From the NCBI GenBank assembly GCA_002633005.1, contig NMRA01000122.1, positions 562,182-626,181 on the forward strand: a DNA stretch of 64,000 nucleotides. The letters are read 5' to 3'. The notes under the pieces were generated by a model, which saw only the letters and a program-made list of their open reading frames with translations, searched no databases and was not told the DNA's origin. Below are positions 11,601 to 22,900 of this stretch, piece after piece. Numbering within the stretch: the first letter of the stretch is position 1; each line of letters starts with the position of its first letter. The position numbers and the translations under genes were made by a program. Source of the stretch: Phoronis australis (taxonomy: Eukaryota; Phoronida; Phoronidae).

Positions 11601-13148
11601 TCCTTCAAATCAGGTGATTGCCTACATCTCCATCATCAAACAATGGCTTACGAGCTGTATCATTATTTGATGTCAAGCGAATAAAACGCAAAATAGCACT
11701 TTTAAATAGCAACTAAGAAAAAAAATCTGAATAAACTGCCTAAACCTGTTAGTCGAGAGTCTTCTTCATTGTACAGTGGATCTGGCTCTGTAGCTGGTGC
11801 TCATGGCTACAAACAAGTTACTTCTGTTTTCATAAAGTAACTTAAGACCACCACAGAAGTTTTATTTTATTGAAAAAGGGAGATCTACAGCAACGCAACA
11901 ACTGCATGGCATCTTTAAGTAGTGCACAAGTTAAGTCTCTTTCAACACCCAACACCGTACCTGTTTCTGTATTTGATCAGGACTATTCAACATGAATTCC
12001 ACTATGAGACCTTTAATGCTAGTTCTGTCAGATCCGTGGATTTTGTCAATATCATCAACCTGCAATATACCAGTAATGTTACATCTTGTCCTCCAAAACA
12101 TGAGATACGTGTCTGTTGTTTCTGTTGAAGGTGAATTATATACATTGGTTAAACTACCTTCTCCACAACCTCTCAAGACATCTCATACTATAAACATTGC
12201 CTTGTACTACTCAATTCTTCAAGAACATACAAACTGGATGCTGACAGCAGAGGTTTAATTATCAATGTACGGTTTCATTTTTTAATGATGGAGGAAATCA
12301 TATACAAGATGAGAAAAATGAACAATTTTGGATTGTAGTTTTGATCACAATGGAACGGTCAGCTCAAAAAAAGTATGCTTCACGCACTTTTGAAAATGTT
12401 CTTCATCTATGAACAATCATTTTACACATGCTGAACACTGTCAAACTGCTCCAATAGTATCATTTTCAGCTAGTCTCACGGTCAATTACACTTTAAGTCC
12501 AGAATTGATAAGTAAAACAATTGACCAGCGGAAAACAAAAGTAAATGACCTTAATTCACAAATTAGATTTTTACCCTGACTGACCAGCACCTTTAATGAA
12601 TGTATATTTTGAACAGCCTCACCCAGACAACCACTCAGTCCTACATACCACTCTCCAATTGCGCTTGACGAAGTTCTTAAATGTGACGGAGGCACTAACA
12701 CGGAGGTGCATGGGCATTTGCTCAGTGTCAACAGCCTTCAGCAACAAAAGTGGATAGCCAGGGACACGCTCCTGAGACACGAGGAAGTCCTCAGCTAGAG
12801 ACAAAGCATAAACAATACTACAGAATTCTGATGAGCTCCAAGGCATCAACTTGAAAAGATTTTTTGATCGAAATATGTCAATACTAAAATGCCAATAGAG
12901 ATATTTCTATCAAACCATCATTTGTTTAATAGTGACACCAGTAACCACTGTCAAATAACAGAGAGAAACAAAATAAAGTTCCAAGTCCAGTTCGATAGGA
13001 CTAGGACGGTTTACATTATAGCAACTAAAAAGCAAATGCATTTTAAACAGACAATAGACGGTATGTACTTACCTTCTTTTCTTTCCTGTTTTACCGCAGA
13101 CAGCGTCTGCTGAAGACACCGGGCAAGTTGTTCAAGGTTTGGATCCAT
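5531..13148 (-). CDS. CSE1L: CSE1L / exportin-2 (CAS), N-terminal 410 codons, partial
   Basis: Exportin-2 returns importin-alpha from nucleus to cytoplasm with Ran-GTP; it is a HEAT-repeat protein of the importin-beta family, about 970 aa in vertebrates. Eleven coding exons are visible on the minus strand: 13148-13073, 12794-12649, 12059-11961, 11186-11041, 10416-10326, 9778-9671, 9135-9046, 7869-7702, 7268-7139, 6937-6872, 5640-5531. All have GT-AG boundaries and the phases close over 410 codons. Diagnostic stretches match vertebrate CSE1L almost residue for residue: SASVTFKNFVKRNWR (importin-beta N-terminal domain), SIIGREDFPAKWP, HVINGVLHTAHS, QKYDEEF, IIVPNMEFR and DTRRRAACDFV. The start is the ATG of MDPNLEQL, aligned with the vertebrate N-terminus. 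The remaining C-terminal HEAT repeats (roughly 560 aa) are absent and no further exon was found in 1-5530, so the gene runs off the left edge. Nothing suggests a pseudogene: there is no stop or frameshift. Confidence 0.97.
6129..6420 (+). pseudogene. open frame with 6-residue repeats and one internal stop, inside a repeat element
   Basis: From ATG 6129 the frame reads MYSMVGSSDFISYEALKS, then TAG at 6183. It continues in the same frame as an acidic stretch (FDEYYEDRYEDGSEDDTPA), then three copies of KVQYNP and three of KVTYN(P/F), and ends TAA at 6420. The amino-acid composition (an acidic Ser/Asp/Glu leader) recalls N-termini of transposon proteins, but I do not recognise the family. It is probably a decayed transposon gene; it could also be chance. 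Confidence 0.35.
6261..6368. repeat. 18-bp tandem repeat, 6 copies
   Basis: The first three units are AAGGTTCAGTAYAACCCT and the last three are AAGGTGACGTACAACYYT. The period is exact and the copies fall into two homogeneous halves. Confidence 0.95.
6872..6937 (-). CDS. CSE1L: CSE1L coding exon 10
   Basis: A 66-nt exon, codons 352-373 plus 1 nt. It encodes FEDNPEEYIRRDIEGS, matching vertebrate FEDNSEEYIRRDLEGS. Confidence 0.94.
7139..7268 (-). CDS. CSE1L: CSE1L coding exon 9
   Basis: Codons 309-351 plus 1 nt. It begins VVSNAIQFMASVAEKPNHK and ends CCEKIIVPNMEFR, a signature of the family. Confidence 0.95.
7702..7869 (-). CDS. CSE1L: CSE1L coding exon 8
   Basis: Codons 253-308, phase 0. It encodes SQVCDIASLYTQKYDEEF and ends GPEVKYDL at donor GTGAGA. 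A five-copy 29-bp tandem repeat lies about 50 bp upstream of its acceptor. Confidence 0.95.
7922..8067. repeat. 29-bp minisatellite, 5 copies, CSE1L intron 7
   Basis: The unit contains CACTGGGGTCACAGTTG and ATTGGCAGGGAA. Copies start at about 7922, 7951, 7980, 8009 and 8038 and are nearly identical, so the array is young. On the transcribed strand each unit reads CTGTGACCCCAG, resembling a branch point followed by a 3' splice site, about 50 bp upstream of the real exon 8 acceptor. Confidence 0.95.
9046..9135 (-). CDS. CSE1L: CSE1L coding exon 7
   Basis: Codons 223-252, phase 0 at both ends. It opens DLPEFFEDNMSIWMPRLHN, as in vertebrate CSE1L (DLPEFFEDNMETWM). Confidence 0.95.
9671..9778 (-). 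CDS. CSE1L: CSE1L coding exon 6
   Basis: Codons 187-222, phase 0 at both ends. It ends SLILICKIFYSLNFQ, matching vertebrate SLILISKLFYSLNFQ. Confidence 0.94.
10326..10416 (-). CDS. CSE1L: CSE1L coding exon 5
   Basis: Completes codon 156 and runs to 186. It encodes YRHEFKSEELWTEIKFVLD, close to vertebrate YRHEFKSNELWTEIKLVLD. Confidence 0.95.
10480..10840. repeat. copy of the 5740-6860 dispersed element
   Basis: It shares TCTATAGCAAAACAACGGC, CATCAATAGCA, AAATGTTCAAGA, TTTCATTTTCGTTTTGTG and AATAGCCCCTCATG with 6540-6730, in order. It is non-coding and lies in CSE1L intron 4. Confidence 0.65.
11041..11186 (-). CDS. CSE1L: CSE1L coding exon 4
   Basis: Codons 108-156 (last split). It encodes LSDAISIIGREDFPAKWP and HVINGVLHTAHSIF, the most conserved HEAT-repeat block of the family. 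Donor GTGATT is non-consensus at +5. Confidence 0.95.
11961..12059 (-). CDS. CSE1L: CSE1L coding exon 3
   Basis: Codons 75-107, phase 0 at both ends. It encodes VEFMLNSPDQIQKQ, matching the vertebrate segment VHLMLSSPEQIQKQ. Confidence 0.95.
12649..12794 (-). CDS. CSE1L: CSE1L coding exon 2
   Basis: Completes codon 26 and runs to codon 74. It encodes the importin-beta N-terminal core, with VSASVTFKNFVKRNWRV. Acceptor TCTCTAG, donor GTATGT. Confidence 0.95.
13073..13148 (-). CDS. CSE1L: CSE1L coding exon 1
   Basis: Codons 1-25 plus 1 nt, beginning MDPNLEQLARCLQQTL. Donor GTAAGT. Three bases upstream of the ATG is an acceptor-like TTTGTTAG (rc), so the transcribed exon probably begins at 13151 and the 5' UTR continues in a separate upstream exon. 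Confidence 0.9.
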
Positions 13149-13151
13149 AAT

Positions 13152-14070
13152 CTAACAAAGAAATGAACACGCTTACATTGTCATTGATATGAACAAACAA
13201 CTACCATGCTAAAAACATTCCCACTAAATAAGATTGGTCCAAACCCCGCCTGTCAGGGTAAACGGTGGGGTTGGAAAATCGAACTAGACCGTATTTATCC
13301 ACCTTGGCCGAGTCGCGCTCGGCTCACGATCAAAGGGATGCCGCCAAGTTGCTCTATTCATCGAGTCACGAGCGAGGATAATTGGCTTCGCTCACGCGGA
13401 TATGATCAGCTGATTACAATCTAGCATAGCAGACTGTACTTTTTATGGAGTGAGTTTTACGTAGTTTTTACTGTAATATTTGAAAAGAGGAGCCAAAACA
13501 AATATGAGTACAACTTTGAATTTTTCAAATCGGCCCAGGATAAGAGATTTTGCAACACAGCAACACAAACGATTACTTTCATTCGGCGCGCACGAATACA
13601 AAAATATTGGACCCAACTTATTTAGATTTTGGAACACATGCATTGCAATATTCAAAATATGTTTATTATGAATCTTACAAGCTGTAAAACGACGTTGTTT
13701 AATTTCATTGTGCTCATTCATTGTCATCCGTCAAATCTGAAATTTCCGAGATGTGATCTGCCGCGTGCGCGTATGTGTACAAAACACGTGATTGTTATGT
13801 TCCTGAAGTACGAAAATTAAGAAACTTTAGCATGCCGTTATTATTGACAGGGACACGATAAAACGGACTTGGATTTTGACTATGGTCTAGATACAGCGAG
13901 CTGGCTGACTACTGCGTCAGTGTCTCCGTTACACCTGGAAATTTCACACAGCCCGGGTAGTTCACCTCGTCCCCAACATGAAAATCGAGCCTTGGACTAT
14001 TAATACTCCACGGTAGAGCTAACGACCGTCGGCCTGTGCACACAAAATCTGTGAGTTAACCAGCACTCAC
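13152..14070 (-). other. candidate CSE1L 5' UTR intron / upstream sequence
   Basis: No coding segment was recognised. A perfect 6-bp hairpin (GCCGAG, 5-nt loop, CTCGGC) lies at 13307-13323 in a locally GC-rich patch (13240-13400). Confidence 0.35.
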
Positions 14071-14150
14071 CTTGCACGTTGCAGCCGTTTAAGTGAAAAA
14101 AACAATCTAGTAAACGCCATTTTCTTGCATAATCCTCCGCCTTTTGTAAC
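14071..14150 (-). other. CSE1L: candidate non-coding first exon of CSE1L (upstream boundary uncertain)
   Basis: Reading the minus strand, CAACGTGCAAG is followed by the strong donor GTGAGTGC at 14070. About 40 nt upstream lies AAAATGGCG (YY1-type, rc of 14113-14121). With the acceptor at 13152 this would be a 5' UTR intron of about 0.9 kb. The ATG inside this exon is out of frame with MDPNLEQL after splicing. The evidence is splice-signal logic only; no homology is possible for a UTR. Confidence 0.4.
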
Positions 14151-14300
14151 AAAAAAGTCTGTCGTCGATGACCCGCACACGCACGCTCACTCACTCTCAT
14201 ACGCAGACAAACTTCAAAACAAATGTCACGTGACAACAACATGTGTGTTCATCCAGAGATTTTCCTGTGTTGTGGGGTACGATGTAGCGCAGATTTGGAC

Positions 14301-15510
14301 TTAAGGTAGGTGTATACACTGATCAAATCTCCAGGTTCCTAACTAAAATGAGTAAAAAGGGAGTTTTAACTAGTTAGATATGACTCTGAAAGTGACAAAA
14401 ATCGAAGAAAAAGTTTTTTTTTGTAGTTCGTTTTTTTAAAAAATCGTATTTTTTAATTTTCAAAAAATCCAATTTTACCTCGATTTTTTTTTCAAAATGC
14501 ACAGGGATCATCATCAACTGTTTCCTTACGCAATATTCTACTTATCCATACCAAATATATGTACAAAATCATCATGATTTTGATTTTGTGGCATTTTTTG
14601 TGTGTAAGTTGGGGCAAGCACGCCACTTTTTGTCATTTGGTCACTTTCCGTCTAATAACTAAAAATCTGGTCCATTTATCAAAAAACCCTGGCACGCGAT
14701 TTTACTTCAGTCCTAGAGGATTTCAAATTTGCAACTTTCGTAAAAATTGACCCACGTGTTGTGGAAAAATAGGCCCGAGAATCTTGTCACTATCCTGAAA
14801 TCACGAGCCGAGAAAAACGGCTTTGAAGTTAAGCGGTCNNNNNNNNNNNNNNNNNNNNNNNNNNNNNNNNNNNNNNNNNNNNNNNNNNNNNNNNNNNNNN
14901 NNNNNNNNNNNNNNNNNNNNNNNNNNNNNNNNNNNNNNNNNNNNNNNNNNNNNNNNNNNNNNNNNNNNNNNNNNNNNNNNNNNNNNNNNNNNNNNNNNNN
15001 NNNNNNNNNNNNNNNNNNNNNNNNNNNNNNNNNNNNNNNNNNNNNNNNNNNNNNNNNNNNNNNNNNNNNNNNNNNNNNNNNNNNNNNNNNNNNNNNNNNN
15101 NNNNNNNNNNNNNNNNNNNNNNNNNNNNNNNNNNNNNNNNNNNNNNNNNNNNNNNNNNNNNNNNNNNNNNNNNNNNNNNNNNNNNNNNNNNNNNNNNNNN
15201 NNNNNNNNNNNNNNNNNNNNNNNNNNNNNNNNNNNNNNNNNNNNNNNNNNNNNNNNNNNNNNNNNNNNNNNNNNNNNNNNNNNNNTCCTTGTATATAAGC
15301 TCCGCCCCAGTTGTCAATCACTGAGCTGGTGAGCACTCAAGCCATATGACTTACTGAGGCTTGGTCAAATATAGCTAAAAAAACAACTTTGGATTTTCAG
15401 AATGATTTTATTTTTCTTCAGTATACTGTGCATCAAGAATTAAAGATTAGGATGACATAAAAATGTAAAAAACAGTCAAAATTAATTTTTTGTGTATCCA
15501 CCTACCTTAA
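14301..15510. mobile_element. TTAA-flanked (piggyBac-type) element containing the assembly gap
   Basis: The left end reads TTAAGGTAGGTGTATACAC and the right end GTGTATCCACCTACCTTAA. These are terminal inverted repeats of 15 bp with one mismatch, flanked by TTAA on both sides, the duplication typical of piggyBac elements. It is inserted at a TTAA inside another element, whose two halves lie on either side. About 447 bp are unknown, so a transposase cannot be ruled out, but the total length of 1.2 kb favours a non-autonomous copy. Confidence 0.8.
14839..15285. other. assembly gap (447 N)
   Basis: An unbroken run of N. Frames spanning it are artefacts. Confidence 1.
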
Positions 15511-15910
15511 TCGCAATTAATCTGGACTCCACATGAACTTTAAAAATTGTAAAACATAAGGAAGATTTCAGGTAACTTGTTGAGTCGAAACTATATATTT
15601 ATTCAAGAATTCAAGTTTTCCTAATTCCTATTGACGATCGCGATTCAGCAACGCATCAGTCGGCAAGTTTTCGCCCTGTGATGAGCACAATATTTTGAAA
15701 AATTATTGTAATTTTAACAACTGAATTTGATAGCAATGCACCACAGTTTTGTAGAAAGACTGTCATAGGCTACAAATGCGTCACAGAGCGTGAATCCTAG
15801 GTTCCGATTTTACTCGTTTGGGAAACCGGGTTTCAACTGCCGTGGGCTACATATAAGCGTCCCCTCCCCGTGAAATGAATTTTTCTAAACGTTTATTAGA
15901 GCCAATACAG

Positions 15911-16891
15911 TATACAGCTTTCCACCAAGGCTACTGTAGGTGATGCTACAACATTATTCTTTGTTGCATTAGTTAACTGGTCTTGGCTATCATTTTATGG
16001 CCTGGTCATCCATTCAGCCAAAAGTAGTTCCAGAGGTGGTTTATCAGCCAATTATTCACGCATGCTGACTCACAATAGAAGCCTGATAAGAGTGAAGGTG
16101 GATAAATGCGGTGTTCCTACAGTTTATTGTGGCAGTGGATGTGTTCACGACATGACTTATGCCTGTCCTTCACTATAAGTCAAAATAGAAAAGTCCACAG
16201 ATGTATTGTCCTGTAGTAGACCTACTGGCTGGTCAAATCCACCAATTTGTCTCTGAAGCTTGCCACTGCGACATCTCATTTTGTTTGGCGACCTGGTAAA
16301 AATCCCCAAGTTCCCACACACACACACCCAAGCAGTGTTTTTCACAATTGTTCAGTTTATTTCGTGAATTCAATGCATATGCCACAACATTCAAATTACA
16401 TCAAGAAGTAAAGAGTGTCATCCGAATTGTTCGGCAAAAATCAGAAAATATTAGTACCTTTGGGATATCGTTCCTTAGACACTGACTACCCAATAAATTC
16501 CCGGAAATCAAGGACTGCAAGACTCGAGTCAAGTCGGGAATGACAGTTTGACGAACAGACATTGAAACAACATATCACCCCCTAACGACAAGTAGCAAGT
16601 GTAACTTTCTTTGGTACAGTTTTTGCAAAGAGTGCCAATATTGGACAATTCTGTTGCTCGGTTTCACAATGTTTTACCTAAATAACAACAAATATAGGAA
16701 ATTATTCATTTACTCACATGTTTAAATTTTTAAAATGGCGCTTTTTCTCACGCGAACTCTCGGTCAACAGCGAGAATGAGTCGGCCATATGATAGTCATG
16801 TGACCATGTGAGCATAGATAACTAAACTGGTATGATTGTTAGTTTGTGACATTTGGTGTGGTGGTTGGTAGTGTACAAAGTTCGAAGGTTC
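15911..16891. other. intergenic, upstream of ACP5
   Basis: No exon was recognised. AAAATGGCGC at about 16732 is a YY1-type motif roughly 160 bp upstream of the ACP5 start codon and may mark its promoter region. Confidence 0.4.
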
Positions 16892-16964
16892 ATGATGAAA
16901 GTTCTTGTGTGGAAGCTGTTAAATTTCTCATTTTCAGTCGCTTTTCTGTCTACTGTTTGTTGTG
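16892..16964 (+). CDS. ACP5: ACP5 exon 1 (signal peptide)
   Basis: Codons 1-24 plus 1 nt, encoding a hydrophobic leader. The ORF runs on past the GTAAGT donor, but the continuation has no similarity to acid phosphatases, whereas splicing to 18710 restores the family frame ([14 protein letters not shown]). Confidence 0.8.
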
Positions 16965-19900
16965 GTAAGTTTGAAGGAATCTTAAAGTTAAACGTCGGAG
17001 CGGGCATGTTTGCCTTTGTAATGTATCGGACTCCCCTTGCCTTGGCTTTCGTTGGTCAGGCTGGTCTTGGAGTTGACAGTGACCACCATCTCCAGCTGGC
17101 CAGTAGAGATGTAGGCAAGTAGAGACGGTGAAGCTACGATAGGAGTTTCATACACCGGCAGCTTTTTGGCGAATTATGCCTCACACTGATTCTTCTAGCA
17201 GTCCTTCGTTCAGTTCCCAAAACTCGCCAGAAACTGGCCATTTTTACGTAGCACACACCGGGGGATATGACATCATACCACCTGCCATGGGCAGTGTTAA
17301 AAATGGCCAGTTTCCGATTTTGGGAACTGAACGAAAGACTGCACAAAGAAAATCATTTGATAACAGAAGTATTTGTTCGAGTTAAAGACATCGGCGGCCA
17401 TCTCGGCTCTAATAAGGTGTCGATTCCTCTATGTGCAAAAGGTACTTAAATAACAACGTGACTTTGATTTTTTAACCAGTGTGAGGCATAATTCTCAGAA
17501 AATCTTCCGCTGCATGAAGCACTTATACACTCTCTATGCATTAAACAATTGTAATTGTTTGGGGAATAAGATTGCGATGACGAAACATGTAATTTTCTTT
17601 AGTGCAGTTAAATTCCTATCAACGTGAATGTGATTATTTGAGTGAACTTGCCAAATTTCTTTGTGTATTCCAATTTGTTCACGGATATGCGATCTTGAAA
17701 TTATAGGCAGAAAAGTCACGCACATCAGCACCACGACCAACTGGCACCAGGGCAGTAGAGACGGTGGCTATCCCATGCTGAAACCATCCCTTTTAGTTTT
17801 AAATGGGATAAGGGTCGATTTGGAGAAGTCTTATAATTTCTTCAACATCATGTGGTCAGCTGGACAGGTTCCAGTGGCGGATTTAGAGGGGGGCCAAGGG
17901 GGCCATGCCCCCCTAAAATTCTACCAGATTCCATTTGGCAGTAGGAGAGTGCGAATGTCTGACTGGCAGAAATCCTGGGTAGTACTCTGTCCTGGCCCCC
18001 CCCTAACTCAAAATCCTGGATCCGCCCCTGGGTTCTATCCACATTCCATTCACAACGGGGATAGTTATCCATAGAGTGACTCTATTCAATAGGTCAGATA
18101 ATGAGAAGCATTACTGCATGATAGCTGAGCATCAAAACCGTTTTCCAAGAAGGCTATTTTCATTTGGCAAGCATTTTAAAGAGGCTTTGTATGGCTATAC
18201 ACCATGCCCTGGAGTCATGGGTCATATCAGGAGGCTGTTGATGTCTTAAACTCTCCCCGTCTCCAGAAAATAATCCTGCAATCAAACTCTTTTTCGAACT
18301 GTCCTTTGTTTAGTTTTCAATGTTGAAGTCATGCATATCCCCTGGCTCTATTTTCTCTCTGTCGTGGACATTTGTCCAAAATTTGTCATGATATTTTGAG
18401 AATCAGCCGGACAATATTTGTCATTAAAGTATGGCAAACAAACTTTGTCCCAAATTGATCGGCTTGAGACATTACCAACTTTCTAATGGAGTGGTTCTTT
18501 GCCTTGAATCGTCAAGTTCAGAACAGACAAGAGGGGCAAAGGGAGCAAATTCAGTCTACACTGTCCCCATGAAAGAATCTGATAAGGCAATGTCTGGACT
18601 AAAGTAAAATCAATCAGACATTCCGAAAGTAAATTGCACCCAGTCCGATGGCCAATGCTTAACAAAATCTCTGCTTGAAGTACCGAATGTAGTTCTTTGA
18701 TGATTACAGGACAAGAACTGCGTTTCTTGGTGCTTGGTGACTGGGGAGGCTTGCCTTCATCTCCATACAAGACATCCGTGGAATCAGCAGTTGCTGCTCA
18801 AATGGGAACCGCTGCTCAAAGATTCGGAACACAGTTTGTTGTTGGCCTTGGTGATAACTTTTATTATGATGGCGTTAAAGACATACATGACCGCAGATTC
18901 ACGGTATGGGGTGTTTTGAACGTACCCAATCCACAGTCAGATAGAGGGCTGTTTGACTGTATTGAACTGCATGCCATTTACTTCCTATTTAATGTCAATA
19001 TTCTTATGGAGCTGAGTGCCGAGTCTGTACTTTAAGCCAAATGTATACAAAAGTATATAAGTCAAATCAGTGAAAGTATATACATATAGAGAGTAGAAAC
19101 CCTGTAGAATTTGATTTTTAAATTTTTACTAATTTGCCAATGGGTCATGTGACTCTCTTTTTATTTAGTATAAGTGATGCAAAAATATAATTTATTAGCA
19201 GATATAAATTTGCCATATTTCTTAACTGTTAAAAGTATTATTCAAGACACTGGCTCGAAAACAGTTTAGTCCTATTTTTGTGGAATTTCATGCAAAACCG
19301 AAAGTTTTAAAAAACTGTAGTAGCATTTTTGAGAAAATTTCATGAAGTGCAGTATCTACTTTACATTTGAATGTGATCATGCATTTTTAAGATATGATGT
19401 TCAAAAATGAGCTTAAAGACCCTTTGAAACTGTTTTTTTTCTGTTGAAAAACAAGTTTTGATTAATATGTCACTTACCATTATGAATTTGGTTTCAAATT
19501 ATTACTTAGTCAAAGTAGGACTATTTTCATGGCTTGAAAAGAACTGACAATTTGTTTTTTTCTGACGAAACTCATAAAATTTTAGGTCATGGTGTGACCT
19601 GTAATTTTAGGAGCTCAATCTGAAGTTGTAGTAATAGACTTAATTCTACGCAAGCCCAAAGATTTACTTCTAAACTGAATAAGGAAAAACAAGACCATTA
19701 GAATGACAAGTCAGATGTTGTTTTTGTACAGAAAGCATGCATGGGTTTAATGCCACTTTACTTTGGACAGTTTCCTTACAGCCAAAAACCTACACATCAC
19801 TGTTTAAAATATAAAGCGCTTGCCCGCATCACAACTTAGTGCAACAATCAACTTTTTAAGATATTAATTGATTAAGCTAACCCCAATGGTAGACAGCCCA

Positions 19901-22900
19901 AGCAGACAGTCGTGTTAATGGACGGCTGCACTGCGGAACCCCTTCAGCTCATATCAAGATGACTTTTTGGGAAAAATGTACAACTAAAGAATACCACAAC
20001 ACCATATCAATTATGAACAAGGAGCAGAACCAATCACAATATTTTTGTCCTAAATCTTAATACTCAAATTAGTGTCATACAATGATTATATCAGAATATC
20101 ATAAAGCACAACTGGTCATTTTGACCTTATTTTGGCTACATTTGAAATTTCAGCAGATGCATTCAGAAATGTGAGAAGTTGTAGTTGATTGCAAAAATTC
20201 TAAATGACTTTTATGACCTTTTTGTACTAAAAAATCAAAGTGGATCTTTTTGAAATGATACTAATGTCAAGCTGTACTTTTCACCCAGTGTAAATTAGAA
20301 GTGAATGACTTTGTTGACTGGCACAACATGGGACATGTTTCTTTTTTGACTCGCAGGAAACCTTTGAGAATATTTTCAAGTCCAAATACCTACAGTCCAA
20401 GTGGTACATGACAGCTGGTAACCATGATCACCGTGGCAACATATCAGCTCAAGTGGCCTACACTCATGTGTCTAATAGATGGTAAGCAAGGGGAATGTCT
20501 AGCGTAGTGATGTGTACTGTATAGTTATCACTTGACTCGACTTTTCATCCTGTGTTCATTGGTGGAACTATGTTCACATGCTGTCTGGTCATAAAAAAGG
20601 TCTGACATCTGATCTGCTACTGAAAATTTCACATGTGAACACTATAGTCAGCTGTCTGATGAGCCTGTGTATCAGTGTCTAATTAGAAGGCAGATCTTCA
20701 TCCTGCCTCAGTGTACAAGACATAGGCTGGACTAATGACCCAACTGGTTTCTGCAGAAAAAGAACTTTCTGTTAGTCACATTTTATGGCAGGCCTGTCAA
20801 GAGAATAGTTACACATACTGTTACAGAGTAAGTTTAGTATATTCATTTTGCCGTTGTGTGTGAATCTCTACCAAATTCTATGTAAGATTTGTCCCTTTAA
20901 TTTTCAGTTAACCAGGTCTAAAGTAACAAGTTGAAATGTTAATATCCATGTTTGAATATGCCTTTTAAACCACACTCCATAATCGCAACCTATTTTATCC
21001 ACAATCTTTCAGGCTCAGCTTCTATTGCGAGTCATAGTGATGTAGCATAATTAGCTGATAAGCCATGCTGGGAACTAATTCCTATGAATGGCTTAAGGCT
21101 TGTGTTTTGTTGACAAAACCACTATTACGTGACCAATTTTGAAAATTCAAAAACCCACATTAGGCCCTTTCATATTAATGTTGATGTGTCGATAATTTGG
21201 AGAGTTGTTGTTCCTATGAATGGCTGACTTCGATCTTGGATCAAAGTTGACAGCAACAGTTAACTTCGCAAGCGGTAAATAGGTGGATTTAACGGTGGAG
21301 CGTTGATGCTACAGTGCAGTATGTTTAGCTTTGGTCACATTGAAGTTATCACCAGGGGCTCCTGTTATCGTCAACAGTACTAGCAGGGCAGTGTTGTTGC
21401 AATATTTGGTAATATTTTGCTAAAATAACCACCAGTCGATTTAGAAATATATTTCATGTCAATTATCACACGTAAATGCTCTTAAATTGTCTCATAAAAA
21501 TCTAAGTGCCCACCACGTGAAAAACTCACCATATCTCAGTCTACCTCTCGAATGCAAGAGCACACCGTGCTATCACATCGACGATAACAGTGTTACCAAC
21601 CACTTACTACTTAAGCTAGTATGTTCAAATAATTTCACAGTTTACATTTGATGCTTTACTCATACTGGAGTTAAGTTCAATTTTTATTCCTGTATTCAGA
21701 TTTGATGGTTTTCATTTAGTTTTCACATTCCAAAAAAGTACAGCCTGTATGCTTTCAAGCCTTCTGTTTAGATATGATCTGATAATAAACAATTATTATA
21801 ATAATTCCCCTCACTATCGACCTAGTGAGAGCCACCCCTTTGATGACAACCTGACTAGTGAAAATGGAGTGTGTCTGACCATGTGACATTGGAGAAATTC
21901 GAAACATTCAAATCTATTCTTGTCTTGTTTAAAGGGGATGTTTGCAGCGTGATTAGGTCTGTGACTGTTTTTAACTCATCCAAATGTGTTTCAGGTACTA
22001 CCCAGACTACTTCTACAGTGTTGATTTCAAAGTTCCTGGTACAAATACAACCCTTCATTTGATCATGATCGACACTGTCATTCTGTGTGGAAACACAGAT
22101 CATGACTTCTCCAGAGAGCCACCTGCTGGCCCAGAAAATAAGCATCTTGCTGAGAAGCAATGGGACTGGATTGAGAATCAGCTGAAAAACACTAAGTAAT
22201 CAATCACTTTAGACAGTTTGTGTTCAAACAGCTATAAACCACCCTGGATTACACACTTGTATCATTTGGTAGAAAATCATCCTGTTGCCGGTCGAATTTC
22301 ATGCAGTATTTGTCAATTAATTCTTACAAAGTCTTTATGGACCGAATTTTATAGCTGCAAGACTGGTCTTTGATATGACAAATGTAAACAACGGGTGTTT
22401 TCATGGAATTTTTTATTAATTTAGGTACAGTTTGGGATAAAATTATGGGTTTATTGTTCTCAGAAGACTTTAATCATTTTGCCGCTCAACCCGGTGTATT
22501 GTACCTGGTACTTAATTAAATTTTTCATTTATTCACAATAAATAACACAAGAAGACTGATCCTTGACTCATGGGCCTAGCAGTCTAGAGGTTCAGTGGGA
22601 TTTGAACCTACAAGCTATTGATCAGGAGGCAGACACTTCAATGCACTAGGTCACATTTCCTCCTTTTTAGCTCACAGCTCTTATCGTATTTGGCTATGCT
22701 CCCGCGCTGTGCGTGAGTTTCACTGATTTCATTATCAGTTTGACTGTGATAGCAATGGGAGAAAGTTGGAAAACCAAAAAATGTTTACATACTCCAGCTC
22801 TCTCTTCGTCTACGTTCCCATGATAAGCTCACATAATCCAGGAGTTTTGCTGTACGGTAAACAGGGCGCCTGACGCTAACTGATATTTAAAAAATGCTTT

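Larger units (their letters stand above)
14158..15910 (-). mobile_element. interrupted copy of the CCGTATT-terminus DNA element
   Basis: Read on the minus strand, 15910-15511 follows the 42208 element from its end (CTGTATTGGC) through GGTGCATTGCTATCAA, TTTCGACTCAA and GGAGTCC. The match resumes at 14300-14160 with CAAATCTGCG, TGGATGAACACACATG, TTGTTGTCACGTGAC and GAGCGTGCG. The break is the TTAA-flanked insertion 14301-15510. Confidence 0.75.

Noticed and set aside
13307-13323. Small GC-rich hairpin upstream of CSE1L
   Set aside because: A 6-bp stem is easily expected by chance and has no supporting context.
14713-15336. Long ORFs on both strands around 14.7-15.3 kb
   Set aside because: They run through the N gap; only short flanking peptides are real and these show no family.
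18697-18710. Alternative ACP5 start (MMITG) just upstream of exon 2
   Set aside because: It would remove the signal peptide, and the bases form a good 3' splice site (ATTACAG) continuing exon 1 in phase.
22196-22199. Apparent TAA stop in ACP5 after LKNTK
   Set aside because: The GTAATC within it is the splice donor; the codon is completed by exon 5.
22580-22660. Functional tRNA gene
   Set aside because: The acceptor stem and A box are imperfect; called tRNA-derived only.
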